Shown: piece after piece, positions 7,238 to 13,660 of the stretch
How positions within the stretch are numbered: the first letter of the stretch is position 1
Layout of the letters: every line of letters begins with the position of its first letter
The notes under the pieces: generated by a model
What the model was told of the DNA's origin: nothing
Databases searched by the model: none
The model's input: only the letters and a program-made list of their open reading frames with translations
Assembly: GCA_934747325.1 (NCBI GenBank)
Contig: CAKVGW010000031.1
Location: 1 to 21,892, forward strand
Length of the DNA stretch: 21,892 nucleotides
Origin: an uncultured Candidatus Melainabacteria bacterium
GTDB lineage: Bacteria; Cyanobacteriota; Vampirovibrionia; Gastranaerophilales; Gastranaerophilaceae
Direction: 5' to 3'
Program-made: the position numbers and the translations under genes

Positions 7238-7337
7238 GTTAATAACACCTTCTCCCGTCTAATTAATGCAAGTAGGTTGGGCTTTCATTTATTTTCTTGG
7301 GGAGGGTGTCCGAAGGACGGAATGGGGTATTATTAAC
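7238..7337. repeat. Palindromic repeat element, copy A, containing a half GTAGGTTGGGCTT repeat
   Basis: About 100 bp bounded by inverted ends: 7238-7259 (GTTAATAACACCTTCTCCC...) pairs with 7316-7337 at 17 of 22 positions. The right part GGAGGGTGTCCGAAGGACGG (7301-7320) recurs as GGGTGTCCGGAGGACGGGAG at 11441-11460. The middle holds a left-half copy of the GTAGGTTGGGCTTTC hairpin (7272-7287) that has lost its right arm. It ends 22 bp before the ATG at 7360. Confidence 0.7.
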
Positions 7338-7359
7338 ATTTTTATTGTATGATAAATTT

Positions 7360-8082
7360 ATGAACAAAGTTGCAAAAATCGGATTTTGGGGTTATCCTGA
7401 CCCTGATGTTGTAAAAAAAACTAAATTAAAATATCCAAATGCAGAATGGATTGATTTGGATATAGATTTTTATTACCCTAAAACAAATATTTTGCCCGAA
7501 TCATATTGCAAAATTATTCGAAACATTATTGATAATACAATTTATTTAAAACCTGATTTAATCCTCGCACCTATCGGAAAAGATAAGTGTGACAGCGGAT
7601 GGTTTGCATCTAAAGTTCTTGCTGATATGGGATTTAATGTTATTCAAACGATTTTTGAAAAACTTGAACCAAAACGAGAATTAAAAATCAGTACAAGCAA
7701 TTTGCCTTTGTATGATAAAATTACAATGATTACTGACAATATAATTACGCCAACAAATCATGAGAATATAATTCAAGTTCCTGCCGAATTCGGGTTTTGG
7801 GGTGTTCCACCAAATGATTTGGAAATTTTAAAACTTTTCCCAAATACAACTCATGTTTACGGTTGGACAAGATGTGTAGAAGCAGGAACACCTGCTGATT
7901 TAGATTTAGAAATGTTAGTCGAAGAAAATGTTCCGACAGTTTTTTATGCACAGGCATTTTGCGCCAAATCTCAACTGGCTAAATATTTAGCTGATAAATA
8001 CAACGGACTTTATATTGACATTGACGATTATGCGTCAAATTCTATTCGCGCAAAAGTCGAAGCGTTTTTGAGATTAAGATAA
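7360..8082 (+). CDS. Unrecognised soluble protein with two GFWG halves
   Basis: 240 aa from the ATG at 7360 (MNKVAKIGFWG); an upstream open frame back to 7297 lies in repeat DNA and is rejected. I do not recognise the family. No signal peptide or membrane segment. Two halves look related: IGFWGYPDPD (7-16) and FGFWGVPPND (144-153), each followed by a PN turn, and each followed later by an alpha/beta segment (PDLILAPIGKDKCDSGWFASKVLAD at 65-89; PTVFYAQAFCAKSQLAKYLAD at 192-212 in pattern). The alternation of hydrophobic strands and helices suggests Rossmann-like subdomains. Cys77, Cys172 and Cys201 are present. There is no clear Shine-Dalgarno; a TATGAT hexamer 6 nt upstream of the ATG hints at a leaderless mRNA. 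It precedes ftsI but ftsI has its own promoter. Confidence 0.75.
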   Translation: MNKVAKIGFWGYPDPDVVKKTKLKYPNAEWIDLDIDFYYPKTNILPESYCKIIRNIIDNTIYLKPDLILAPIGKDKCDSGWFASKVLADMGFNVIQTIFEKLEPKRELKISTSNLPLYDKITMITDNIITPTNHENIIQVPAEFGFWGVPPNDLEILKLFPNTTHVYGWTRCVEAGTPADLDLEMLVEENVPTVFYAQAFCAKSQLAKYLADKYNGLYIDIDDYASNSIRAKVEAFLRLR

Positions 8083-8110
8083 AATTTTTAATTTTCTATT
8101 TGTAAAGATA

Positions 8111-8140
8111 TTGGCTAATCTTTATTTATTATGCTATTAT
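8111..8140 (+). promoter_or_regulatory. Promoter of ftsI-murE
   Basis: TTGGCT (8111-8116), 18-bp spacer, TATTAT (8135-8140) with TGC before it (extended -10). GGGAGAG at 8149-8155 is the ribosome site for the ATG at 8160. Confidence 0.65.
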
Positions 8141-8159
8141 AAACATACGGGAGAGAAGT

Positions 8160-9887
8160 ATGCGAGGCGATAAAAATATCAATAGAAATAAACAGTTTTC
8201 AGACCGTCTGCTTTGGTTTCAGATTGGTTTTGCAATCGCAGTTTTGTTATTTATTGTGTATTTATTTTCCGTTCAAGTTTTGGATGTCAGACATTTTAGA
8301 GTGAAAGCTAAAAATCAACGTCGTGCAAGTTCTTTTGTAATGCGCGGCAATATTTACGATAGAAACGGTATTAAACTTGCAACGGACACTGTTTATTATG
8401 ATATTTTTGCAAGAAAAGCAGATTTTGTTGATGAACGTTCTCCGGAGGAACTTGCAAAAATTCTTGCACCGATTTTAAAGGTTTCTCAAGTTGATTTAAC
8501 AGAAAAACTTCGTCAAAATGTTGCGGTAATTTCTTTAAAAAAGAATGTTGACAGACATACTCGTGATGAGATTGCAAAATTGAATTTGCGCGAAATTCCA
8601 ATGGATAAAAAAAGCATAAGAACTTATCCGCAAGGGACTCTTGCAGCGCATGTTTTGGGATATTACAACTTTGATGCGGATGTTGCTTCAGGCGTAGAAC
8701 TTACTGCAAAAGACACATTAGAAAGTGTTGGAAAAACGTCTAATTTGGAAATGACTCCAAAAGGAAAGGTTATTTATAATATTTCAACCGATCCGATTGC
8801 AGCGACCAAACCAATCAAAGGCAAAGATGTTACTTTAACAATTGATGCTGCGGTTCAACACGTATGTGAAAAAGAGTTAATGAAATCAATCGAAAAATTT
8901 AAAGCACATAGAGGCGCTGTGATTGTTATGAATCCAAGAAACGGTGAAATCTTGGCTTACGCGGTTTATCCGTTTTTCGATCCTAACAACTTTAAAAATG
9001 CCTCCAGTTTTCAAATAAAAAACTGGACATTAACTGACATTTTCCCTCCGGGCTCAACATTTAAAACAATTACGGTAGCTTCTGCAATTGAATTAGGCAA
9101 AATAAACAGATATTCAAAAATTAATGATACAGGTAAAATCAAAGTCGGCTGGTGGACAATCAAAAACTACGATTACGCACGCAGACCAAACCCCGGTATG
9201 ATTGACCTTGTTTATTTGTTTGAACACTCTAGTAACGTAGCGTCTGTTATTATTGCTCAAATGATGGGTAAATATGAATATTACGGAATGTTGAAAAAAT
9301 TCGGTTTTGGCGAAAAAACAGGGATTGACCTCCCTGGAGAATCCGTTGGTCTTTTAAAGCCACCTGCAAAGTGGGACGCATCAGACTTAGCGACTATGGG
9401 TTATGGCTATGGTTCATCAGTAACAGCTATCCAAATGGTTTCAGCTGTTTCTGCTTTGGCTAATGACGGAGTTAGAGTAACACCTCACGTTATAAAATAT
9501 TCACCGGAGGAAGCTGAAAACAAGATTAAAAAAGTTCAAGTTATGAGCCCTGAACACGCAAGAGTTGTAACAGAATTATTAACGGAAAGTATTAATAGAG
9601 GTAAATCTCCGATTAAATCCGATAGTTACAATATTGCTGCAAAAACAGGAACTTCAATTAAACCAAAAGAAAATGGAAGCGGATATACAACGAAACTTTA
9701 TACATCAATCGTTGGTTATATGCCATCAAGCAATCCGCAAGTTTTGATATATGTTATTGTTGACTCAGCTCAAGGCGGCGAAATTTGGGGTAACACAGTT
9801 GCTGCGCCGATTTTTAAAGAGATTTCAACACAAATTGCAAGAATTTTAAATTTACAACCTGATAAAGTAGGAGGAAAAATAGATTAA
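8160..9887 (+). CDS. ftsI: Division-type penicillin-binding transpeptidase (class B PBP, FtsI/PBP2-like)
   Basis: 575 aa. One N-terminal membrane anchor (about residues 19-40), a PBP dimerisation domain starting at RGNIYDRNG (62-70), and a transpeptidase domain with all three active-site motifs: S299-TFK302 (SxxK), S357-SN359 (SxN) and K495TG. It cross-links stem peptides of septal peptidoglycan, probably with FtsW. No PASTA domains, which separates it from Firmicute PBP2x/SpoVD C-terminal forms. It overlaps murE by one base (TAATG), as in dcw clusters, which argues for FtsI rather than the elongation enzyme MrdA. mraY, murF and ftsW are not next to it, so the cluster is dispersed in this genome. 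Confidence 0.92.
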   Translation: MRGDKNINRNKQFSDRLLWFQIGFAIAVLLFIVYLFSVQVLDVRHFRVKAKNQRRASSFVMRGNIYDRNGIKLATDTVYYDIFARKADFVDERSPEELAKILAPILKVSQVDLTEKLRQNVAVISLKKNVDRHTRDEIAKLNLREIPMDKKSIRTYPQGTLAAHVLGYYNFDADVASGVELTAKDTLESVGKTSNLEMTPKGKVIYNISTDPIAATKPIKGKDVTLTIDAAVQHVCEKELMKSIEKFKAHRGAVIVMNPRNGEILAYAVYPFFDPNNFKNASSFQIKNWTLTDIFPPGSTFKTITVASAIELGKINRYSKINDTGKIKVGWWTIKNYDYARRPNPGMIDLVYLFEHSSNVASVIIAQMMGKYEYYGMLKKFGFGEKTGIDLPGESVGLLKPPAKWDASDLATMGYGYGSSVTAIQMVSAVSALANDGVRVTPHVIKYSPEEAENKIKKVQVMSPEHARVVTELLTESINRGKSPIKSDSYNIAAKTGTSIKPKENGSGYTTKLYTSIVGYMPSSNPQVLIYVIVDSAQGGEIWGNTVAAPIFKEISTQIARILNLQPDKVGGKID

Positions 9888-11356
9888 TGAGAGTAAGAAC
9901 TTTAATTGACAACATAAACTATATTGAATTGGTAAATGGAGAAGATTTATCAGGTGAAATCACAGGTATATCTTATAATTCTAAAAAAACTCAACCGAAT
10001 GATGTTTTTATTTGCTTAACAGGTGAACATGTAGATGGTCACGAATTTGCAGAAGAAGCAGTTACAAACGGTGCTGTTCTTTGCGTTGTAGAAAGACGTT
10101 TAAATTTAGATATTCCTCAAATTGTAGTTAGTGATACATCAGAAGTTATTGCTCAAATTGCTGATTTATTTTATGCTTCACCTTCTAAAAAACTCAATTT
10201 AATAGGTGTTACAGGTACTAATGGTAAAACAACGGTAACTCACCTAATCCAAAAATTATTTGAAGAAAATGGTGAAAAGTGCGCATTGATTGGAACATTA
10301 GGACACAAATTTTCTTCTGACGACAGTTACCATGATGCTAAACATACAACTCCGCAAGCTCCTGAATTACAAAAAATATTTGCAGAAATCGATGATAAGA
10401 ATATAAAAAACGTTGTAATGGAAGTAAGTTCACACTCTCTAGTTCAGCATAGAGTTGACTATTGTGACTTTAATGGTGCGGTGTTTACTAACTTAACTCA
10501 AGACCACTTGGATTTTCATATTACAATGAACAATTACTATAAAGCAAAAGCTATTTTGTTTGAAGAACTTGTCGCAGGTGATTTTGCTGTTATTAACGCA
10601 GATGATGAGTATGCAGGCAAATTTATGGAAGTTATTTCTCCAACTGTAAGTTTATATACTTATGGCGTAAATATGTCTGCTGATGTTAAAGCTAAAGATG
10701 TAACATTTAATCATAATGGCGCATCTTTTACCTGTGTAATTAAAGAAAAAGAATACAAAGTTAATCTTAAGATGAACGGAATGTTCTCTGTTTATAATGT
10801 TTTAGCAGCTTTAACAACAGCGTTAGCTTTAAATATGGATATCGAAAAAGCGATTCATACAATGGAACAACTTGGTGGAGTTGCAGGAAGATTTGAAATT
10901 ATAATAAATCAACCAACTGTGATTGTCGATTATGCTCATACACCTGATGGCTTAGAAAATGTTTTAAAGGCTGCAAGAGATATTACACCAAGCGAAGGCA
11001 AATTAATTTGCGTATTTGGTTGCGGTGGCGATAGAGATGCGACAAAACGTCCTAAGATGGGTAGAATTGCAGAAGAATTGGCAGATAAAATTATTGTAAC
11101 AAGTGACAATCCTCGCTCTGAAGATCCGCAACAAATAATTACAGATATTTTGGCAGGATTAAGAAGTGTTAATGATGTAGTTGTTGAACCGGATAGAGAA
11201 CTTGCAATCAAAGAAGCTTGCAAATTGGCTAGCGCAAAAGATGTTGTTCTTGTCGCAGGCAAAGGCCATGAAGATTATCAAATATTAGCAAACGAAACAA
11301 TTCACTTTGACGATAGAGAAAAAGTTAGAGAAATTTTTGGAGCAGTGAAGGCGTAG
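9887..11356 (+). CDS. murE: UDP-MurNAc-L-Ala-D-Glu:meso-diaminopimelate ligase
   Basis: 489 aa, full length. Adds the third stem-peptide residue to the cytosolic peptidoglycan precursor using ATP. Seen: ATP loop GVTGTNGKTT (107-116), substrate motif TTPQAPE (154-160), MEVSSHSL (178-185), NLTQDHLDFH (202-211), carbamylated-Lys motif YKAKAILF (K221), VDYAHTPDGLENVL (347-360), FGCGGDRD (377-384) and TSDNPRSEDP (405-414). The DNPR tetrad is the marker of diaminopimelate-adding enzymes (lysine enzymes differ), so the wall is predicted to be DAP type. The start codon overlaps the ftsI stop, so translation is coupled; its ribosome site GGAGG lies in the end of ftsI. Confidence 0.97.
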   Translation: MRVRTLIDNINYIELVNGEDLSGEITGISYNSKKTQPNDVFICLTGEHVDGHEFAEEAVTNGAVLCVVERRLNLDIPQIVVSDTSEVIAQIADLFYASPSKKLNLIGVTGTNGKTTVTHLIQKLFEENGEKCALIGTLGHKFSSDDSYHDAKHTTPQAPELQKIFAEIDDKNIKNVVMEVSSHSLVQHRVDYCDFNGAVFTNLTQDHLDFHITMNNYYKAKAILFEELVAGDFAVINADDEYAGKFMEVISPTVSLYTYGVNMSADVKAKDVTFNHNGASFTCVIKEKEYKVNLKMNGMFSVYNVLAALTTALALNMDIEKAIHTMEQLGGVAGRFEIIINQPTVIVDYAHTPDGLENVLKAARDITPSEGKLICVFGCGGDRDATKRPKMGRIAEELADKIIVTSDNPRSEDPQQIITDILAGLRSVNDVVVEPDRELAIKEACKLASAKDVVLVAGKGHEDYQILANETIHFDDREKVREIFGAVKA

Positions 11357-11362
11357 AGTTAA

Positions 11363-11469
11363 TAATACCCTCTCCCCTCCCCCGAGGGAGGGTATACTCG
11401 TGTTAATTGAACGATTTTAGTTCCCTCTCCCTATTGGAGAGGGTGTCCGGAGGACGGGAGAGAGTATTA
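11363..11469. repeat. Palindromic repeat element, copy B (murE / nagA-like spacer)
   Basis: About 107 bp. Ends TAATACCCTCTCCC (11363-11376) and GGGAGAGAGTATTA (11456-11469) are inverted repeats with one mismatch. Inside are two further hairpins: CCCTCCC (11375-11381) / GGGAGGG (11386-11392), and CCCTCTCC (11423-11430) / GGAGAGGG (11436-11443). It is much richer in G+C than its surroundings. The 22 bases 11409-11430 recur at 6801-6822 (minus) and 15670-15691 (plus). It fills nearly the whole spacer and ends 18 bp before the next ATG. Confidence 0.8.
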
Positions 11470-11487
11470 TAAATTAAAAGGTAAATC

Positions 11488-12363
11488 ATGAAAACACCAC
11501 TAATCATTGAACAACACATGCATGGCGCTTACGGCGTTTATTTTAATACCGCGGGAGTTGATGAAATTGTAGAACTTTCACATAAACTCCGTAAAATCGG
11601 CATTGGCGGATTTTTCCCGACTTTGGTAACTGATACTGTCGAAAATATAAAACGTCAAATTGAAATTATTAAAGAAGCTTCTAAAAAAACAAATGCAATT
11701 CTAGGTATTCATCTTGAGGGAATTTTTATTAATCCAAAAAAGAAAGGGATTCATAATCCTGAGCATTTTTTAGCATTAACGGTCGAGAACTACCAAAAAA
11801 TTGAAGATGATTTTATAAAAATAGTCACTTTAGCACCTGAACTTGATGAAGGTTTGATTAATTATTTAAAATCAAAAGGCGTTAAGGTTCAAGCAGGACA
11901 TTGTGTCGGTTGGGGGCAAGTAGATGGCGCAACCCATACATTTAACGCGATGTCAGGAGTGGCTCATAGAGGTGTTTCAACTGCACTTTCTGCAATGGTA
12001 GAAGATAATGTTTATGCCGAAATAATCGGAGATGGTGTTCACGTAAGTGATGAAGCTTTGAAATTGTTTTTCAAGGCAAAACCTGCTGACAAAGTTATTT
12101 TAATAAGTGATGCACTCCCTATAACTTATAGTGACTTAAAAGAAACTATTTTTGCTGATTATAAAATCTATTATGACGGCGATAAAGCGACTTCTGAAGA
12201 TGGAACAATTGCAGGAAGTACAAAGCTTTTACCTGATATTATAAAGATTTTGGGTAAAAAAGGAATGTTTAATCCGCAATTTATTCAAAATGTTTATAAT
12301 TACCATGGAATAGAGCCGATAGGCGAAATTGAGTGGAATGAAGATTTTGAAATTGTAGGCTGA
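11488..12363 (+). CDS. N-acetylglucosamine-6-phosphate deacetylase-like amidohydrolase, short form
   Basis: 291 aa. NagA removes acetate from GlcNAc-6-phosphate. Seen: HMHG (H10, H12), GIHLEGIFINPKKKGIH (E77 metal ligand), AGHC (H138), THTFNAMSG (H150), HRGV, IGDGVHV (H185) and ISDA (D208, catalytic Asp). These are all of the core NagA motifs in order. The protein starts directly at the HxH strand: the N-terminal small beta-domain (about 50 residues) present in usual NagA (about 380 aa) is missing, and the C-terminal part is shortened too. The ATG is preceded by AAAGG with 7-nt spacing. It might act on wall-derived amino sugars, which would fit its place after murE and near a muramidase, but the repeat element separates the genes and linkage is uncertain. 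Confidence 0.82.
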   Translation: MKTPLIIEQHMHGAYGVYFNTAGVDEIVELSHKLRKIGIGGFFPTLVTDTVENIKRQIEIIKEASKKTNAILGIHLEGIFINPKKKGIHNPEHFLALTVENYQKIEDDFIKIVTLAPELDEGLINYLKSKGVKVQAGHCVGWGQVDGATHTFNAMSGVAHRGVSTALSAMVEDNVYAEIIGDGVHVSDEALKLFFKAKPADKVILISDALPITYSDLKETIFADYKIYYDGDKATSEDGTIAGSTKLLPDIIKILGKKGMFNPQFIQNVYNYHGIEPIGEIEWNEDFEIVG

Positions 12364-12414
12364 TGGTTTGTTTAATATCAACAAATCTTACCTAAAAGTT
12401 TAATGAAACATTAA

Positions 12415-12488
12415 GCGTGAGGATTTAATATAATAAAGAATCCTCATCGCTCAAACTTTCCTCTCTTTTTTCAAAGAGAGGTTTCTTT
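12415..12488 (+). terminator. Two hairpins between nagA-like and radical SAM genes
   Basis: First: GCGTGAGGATT (12415-12425) pairs with AATCCTCATCGC (12439-12450) with one bulged base. Second: CCTCTCTTT (12460-12468) / AAAGAGAGG (12473-12481) followed by TTTCTTT, which fits a Rho-independent terminator for the upstream gene. Confidence 0.6.
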
Positions 12489-12498
12489 ATGTTATAAC
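12470..12498 (+). promoter_or_regulatory. Promoter of radical SAM gene, implying a leaderless mRNA
   Basis: TTCAAA (12470-12475), 17-bp spacer, TATAAC (12493-12498) preceded by TGT (extended -10, TGTTATAAC). Only 6 nt separate the -10 from the ATG at 12505, so transcription should begin at or next to the start codon. No Shine-Dalgarno is present. The -35 lies in the terminator hairpin. Confidence 0.55.
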
Positions 12499-12504
12499 TA
12501 AATT

Positions 12505-13578
12505 ATGAACTACTCAAACCTTTTTGATTTTGCGAGAGATTTTTATACATCGCTTTCATACAATGATAAATTTGGAAGAGCTAAAATTCCGTTTCGTTAT
12601 TTTTTGGAACTTACATATAAATGCAATCTTAACTGTTCTTATTGTTACGTCGGATGCGAGCGCAACAAAAATGAGTTAACAACTGAAGAATGGAAAAAAG
12701 TTATAGACCAACTTCCGTTTTATTCTATTGCAACATTAGTTGGCGGTGAGCCTTTAATCAGGAAAGATTTTATTGATATTTTAGCTTACACATCTAAAAA
12801 AATCTTGAATAAAGTTCACGTTGTATCAAATGGTATTTTAATCAATGATGAAATAATCAAAGCTTTTATCAAATACAAATTACTCCTTTTATCTGTTTCG
12901 TTGGACGGTTATGGTGAAACACATGACTTGAACCGAGGCAAAGATGGAATTTTTGACAAGATTATTTCAAATTTAGAAAACTTAAAAACACAAAAGAAAA
13001 ATCAAATGATTGATATAAAAACAATCGTGTTGGAAAACAACCTTGATGATTTACCTAAACTTTATAAGTTATGCGAAAAAATGGGTTTTCAATTTCTATC
13101 AATTTCGTTTTTGAGAAATAATAATTGGAAGCAAAATTCAGTTTTGCAGGAAAGTTTTATACCTGAATTTACTCAAAATTATCCGATTAAACCTTATTTC
13201 GATATGGAACATTTTAAAGAGGTTTACAAAGAAATTGATGCGATAAATGGTAAAACAAAATTGAGATTTTCACCAAAATTTGAGTATTCAAAAAATCCGC
13301 TTGAAACAATTGAAAAATTTTTTAAACTTCCAAGCAACATTCCTACAAACGAAATTTACAAGCCTTGCACTTATCCATATAATAATATGATGATAAATCC
13401 GGAGGGCTTTGTCTACCCTTGTCTTTCTCAAAAAATCGGCAACGTTAAAGAAAAATCCTTAAAAGAACTTTTTAATGCTCCACATTATTGTTGTTTTAGA
13501 AAAAACTTAAAAGCAAGCGGTGGCACATTCGGCGCTTGTCAAATGTGTTGTGAATTGACAATAAAAAACAATTTATAA
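12505..13578 (+). CDS. Radical SAM protein with SPASM-like C-terminus
   Basis: 357 aa. The CNLNCSYC motif (C40, C44, C47) binds the radical-SAM 4Fe-4S cluster; GGEPL (80-84) binds SAM; VSLDG (131-135) is also typical. The C-terminus is Cys-rich: C288, C306 (GFVYPCLSQKIGN), C329-C330, C345, C348-C349, followed by little else, which matches a SPASM domain carrying auxiliary iron-sulfur clusters. Such enzymes modify peptides (RiPPs), mature enzymes or act on small molecules. No precursor peptide or export gene typical of a RiPP cluster is adjacent, and the substrate cannot be read. It has its own promoter and probably no 5' leader. The next gene, a drug-type exporter, has a separate operator-controlled promoter. 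Confidence 0.85.
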   Translation: MNYSNLFDFARDFYTSLSYNDKFGRAKIPFRYFLELTYKCNLNCSYCYVGCERNKNELTTEEWKKVIDQLPFYSIATLVGGEPLIRKDFIDILAYTSKKILNKVHVVSNGILINDEIIKAFIKYKLLLLSVSLDGYGETHDLNRGKDGIFDKIISNLENLKTQKKNQMIDIKTIVLENNLDDLPKLYKLCEKMGFQFLSISFLRNNNWKQNSVLQESFIPEFTQNYPIKPYFDMEHFKEVYKEIDAINGKTKLRFSPKFEYSKNPLETIEKFFKLPSNIPTNEIYKPCTYPYNNMMINPEGFVYPCLSQKIGNVKEKSLKELFNAPHYCCFRKNLKASGGTFGACQMCCELTIKNNL

Positions 13579-13581
13579 ATT

Positions 13582-13613
13582 GTTGCACTTACAACATGTT
13601 GCATTTGCAACAC
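13582..13613 (+). promoter_or_regulatory. Tandem palindromic operator candidate upstream of the exporter
   Basis: Two 16-bp units in direct repeat: GTTGCACTTACAACAT (13582-13597) and GTTGCATTTGCAACAC (13598-13613). Unit 2 contains a perfect inverted repeat GTTGCA-TT-TGCAAC; unit 1 differs at one arm position (GTTGCACTTACAAC). The second unit contains the predicted -35 of the exporter promoter, so a dimeric repressor (TetR- or MarR-like) bound here would block transcription. The regulator is not in the window. Confidence 0.65.
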
Positions 13614-13627
13614 TCGTGTGATAAAAT
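13599..13627 (+). promoter_or_regulatory. Promoter of the exporter gene
   Basis: TTGCAT (13599-13604), 17-bp spacer, TAAAAT (13622-13627) preceded by TGA (extended -10). The ribosome site is weak (AGGA about 12 nt before the ATG). Confidence 0.6.
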
Positions 13628-13660
13628 TTTTTTGTATTTTAGAATAGGAATATTTTATAC

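Noticed and set aside
7162..7248. N-terminal extension of the TSCPD protein
   Set aside because: A TTGATT-17-TATATT promoter at 7192-7220 and GAGGAG before 7161 place the start downstream; the extension crosses into repeat DNA.
7297..7359. N-terminal extension of the GFWG protein
   Set aside because: It translates the repeat element and has low protein character; the ATG at 7360 begins a normal strand.
10936..11262. Long open frame antisense to murE
   Set aside because: It is the complement of strongly conserved murE motifs, with no ribosome site; a shadow.
11363..11469. CRISPR-like or tandem array in the murE/nagA spacer
   Set aside because: The repeats are inverted and of different lengths, with no regular spacers.
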